A stretch of 6,736 nucleotides of DNA from positions 1 to 6,736 of the forward strand of contig JACIYY010000352.1 in NCBI GenBank assembly GCA_014359685.1, read 5' to 3'. Each line of letters starts with the position of its first letter. Position 1 is the first letter of the stretch. The notes under the pieces are model-generated. The model saw only the letters and a program-made list of their open reading frames with translations. It was not told where the DNA came from and ran no database searches. This stretch comes from Porphyrobacter sp. (GTDB lineage Bacteria > Pseudomonadota > Alphaproteobacteria > Sphingomonadales > Sphingomonadaceae). Shown piece after piece: positions 6,016 to 6,736 of the stretch. The translations under genes and the position numbers were made by a program.

Positions 6016-6736
6016 ATGTCCCTTCGCAACGTGGCGATCATCGCCCACGTCGATCACGGCAAGACCACGCTCGTCGACCAGCTGTTCCGCCAGTCCGGCA
6101 CGTTCCGCGACAATCAGCGCGTCGAAGAGCGGGCGATGGACTCCAACGATCTGGAGAAGGAGCGCGGGATCACCATCCTCGCCAAGCCGACCTCGATCGA
6201 ATGGCGCGACTATCGGATCAACATCGTCGACACGCCCGGCCACGCCGATTTCGGCGCCGAGGTGGAGCGCATCCTGAGCATGGTCGATGGCGTCATCCTG
6301 CTGGTGGACGCCGCCGAAGGGCCGATGCCGCAGACCAAGTTCGTGACCGGCAAGGCGCTCGGCCTGGGCCTGAAGCCGATCGTGGTGGTCAACAAGATCG
6401 ACCGTTCCGACGCGCGCCCGGCCGAGGTGCTGGACGAGGTGTTCGACCTGTTCGTGGCGCTGGAGGCCAATGACGAGCAGCTCGACTTTCCGGTCCTCTA
6501 CGCCTCCGGCCGGGCCGGCTATGCCGGCGACACGCCGGAGGTGCGCGAGGGCGACCTGACGCCGCTGTTCGAGCTGATCGCCTCGCACGTCCCGGAACCG
6601 GACCTTGATCCCGATGGCGCGTTCGCGATGCTGGCGACTCTGCTCGACCGCGATGCGTTCCTCGGCCGCATCCTGACCGGGCGGATCGAGAGCGGGCGAC
6701 TGGAGGTCGGGATGCCGATCAAGGCGCTCGACGTCA
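6016..6736 (+). CDS. typA: Ribosome-associated translational GTPase TypA/BipA (3' truncated)
   Basis: TypA is a translation-factor GTPase of the EF-G family. It binds 70S ribosomes and assists ribosome assembly and stress adaptation. The first 240 codons (of about 600) are present, and the frame is open to the window end. GTPase motifs: P-loop 'AHVDHGKTT' (10-18), '[13 protein letters not shown]' switch I, 'DTPGHAD' (72-78), 'NKID' (126-129) and 'YASG' (162-165). The stretch '[17 protein letters not shown]' separates BipA from EF-G, LepA and EF-Tu. From about residue 200 domain II begins, with '[11 protein letters not shown]', typical of alphaproteobacterial TypA. The start at 6016 matches the family's N-terminus. 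Its Shine-Dalgarno is weak (GAAAG at 6002-6006, 9 bases before). The 89-base gap before it shows GC-rich sequence without a clear promoter, so read-through from the hydrolase gene is possible. Confidence 0.97.
   Translation, partial: MSLRNVAIIAHVDHGKTTLVDQLFRQSGTFRDNQRVEERAMDSNDLEKERGITILAKPTSIEWRDYRINIVDTPGHADFGAEVERILSMVDGVILLVDAAEGPMPQTKFVTGKALGLGLKPIVVVNKIDRSDARPAEVLDEVFDLFVALEANDEQLDFPVLYASGRAGYAGDTPEVREGDLTPLFELIASHVPEPDLDPDGAFAMLATLLDRDAFLGRILTGRIESGRLEVGMPIKALDV

Overview
This GC-rich window has alternating-strand shadow reading frames and codons ending mostly in G or C. It looks like chromosomal DNA from an alphaproteobacterium, most likely a sphingomonad or erythrobacter. That assignment rests on protein family resemblance: the short alphaproteobacterial GluRS, the '[11 protein letters not shown]' signature in TypA, the 'MCDE' Tat-lipoprotein hydrolase and the ZnuD-like receptor. 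It was not checked by a search. All genes read on the + strand.

Layout: (1) 1-1153 is the right end of an accessory operon. It holds the C-terminal 66 codons of an unrecognised protein, then after 29 bases a secreted coiled-coil plus beta-barrel outer-membrane protein resembling FapF / 'MetA-pathway' transporters. The coiled-coil segment of this second gene is out of frame, between two short C runs that each differ by one base from what the protein demands. (2) 1318-2646 is a complete glutamyl-tRNA synthetase (gltX). (3) 2748-4931 is a TonB-dependent receptor of the ZnuD (zinc uptake) type. A 15-base near-palindrome resembling a Zur operator lies 22 bases before its start. (4) 5036-5926 is a dienelactone-hydrolase-fold enzyme with a twin-arginine lipoprotein signal, preceded by a 16-base perfect palindrome that overlaps a possible promoter. 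(5) 6016 to the window end is the N-terminal 240 codons of the ribosome-associated GTPase TypA/BipA.

The genes do not form one pathway. gltX and typA are translation genes. The ZnuD-like gene is probably a single-gene zinc-starvation unit. The hydrolase is an envelope enzyme of unknown substrate. The most unusual part is the left end: a small export or surface-protein operon whose main body lies outside the window. I found no RNA genes, CRISPR arrays, insertion sequences or stretches over 300 bases without a gene.
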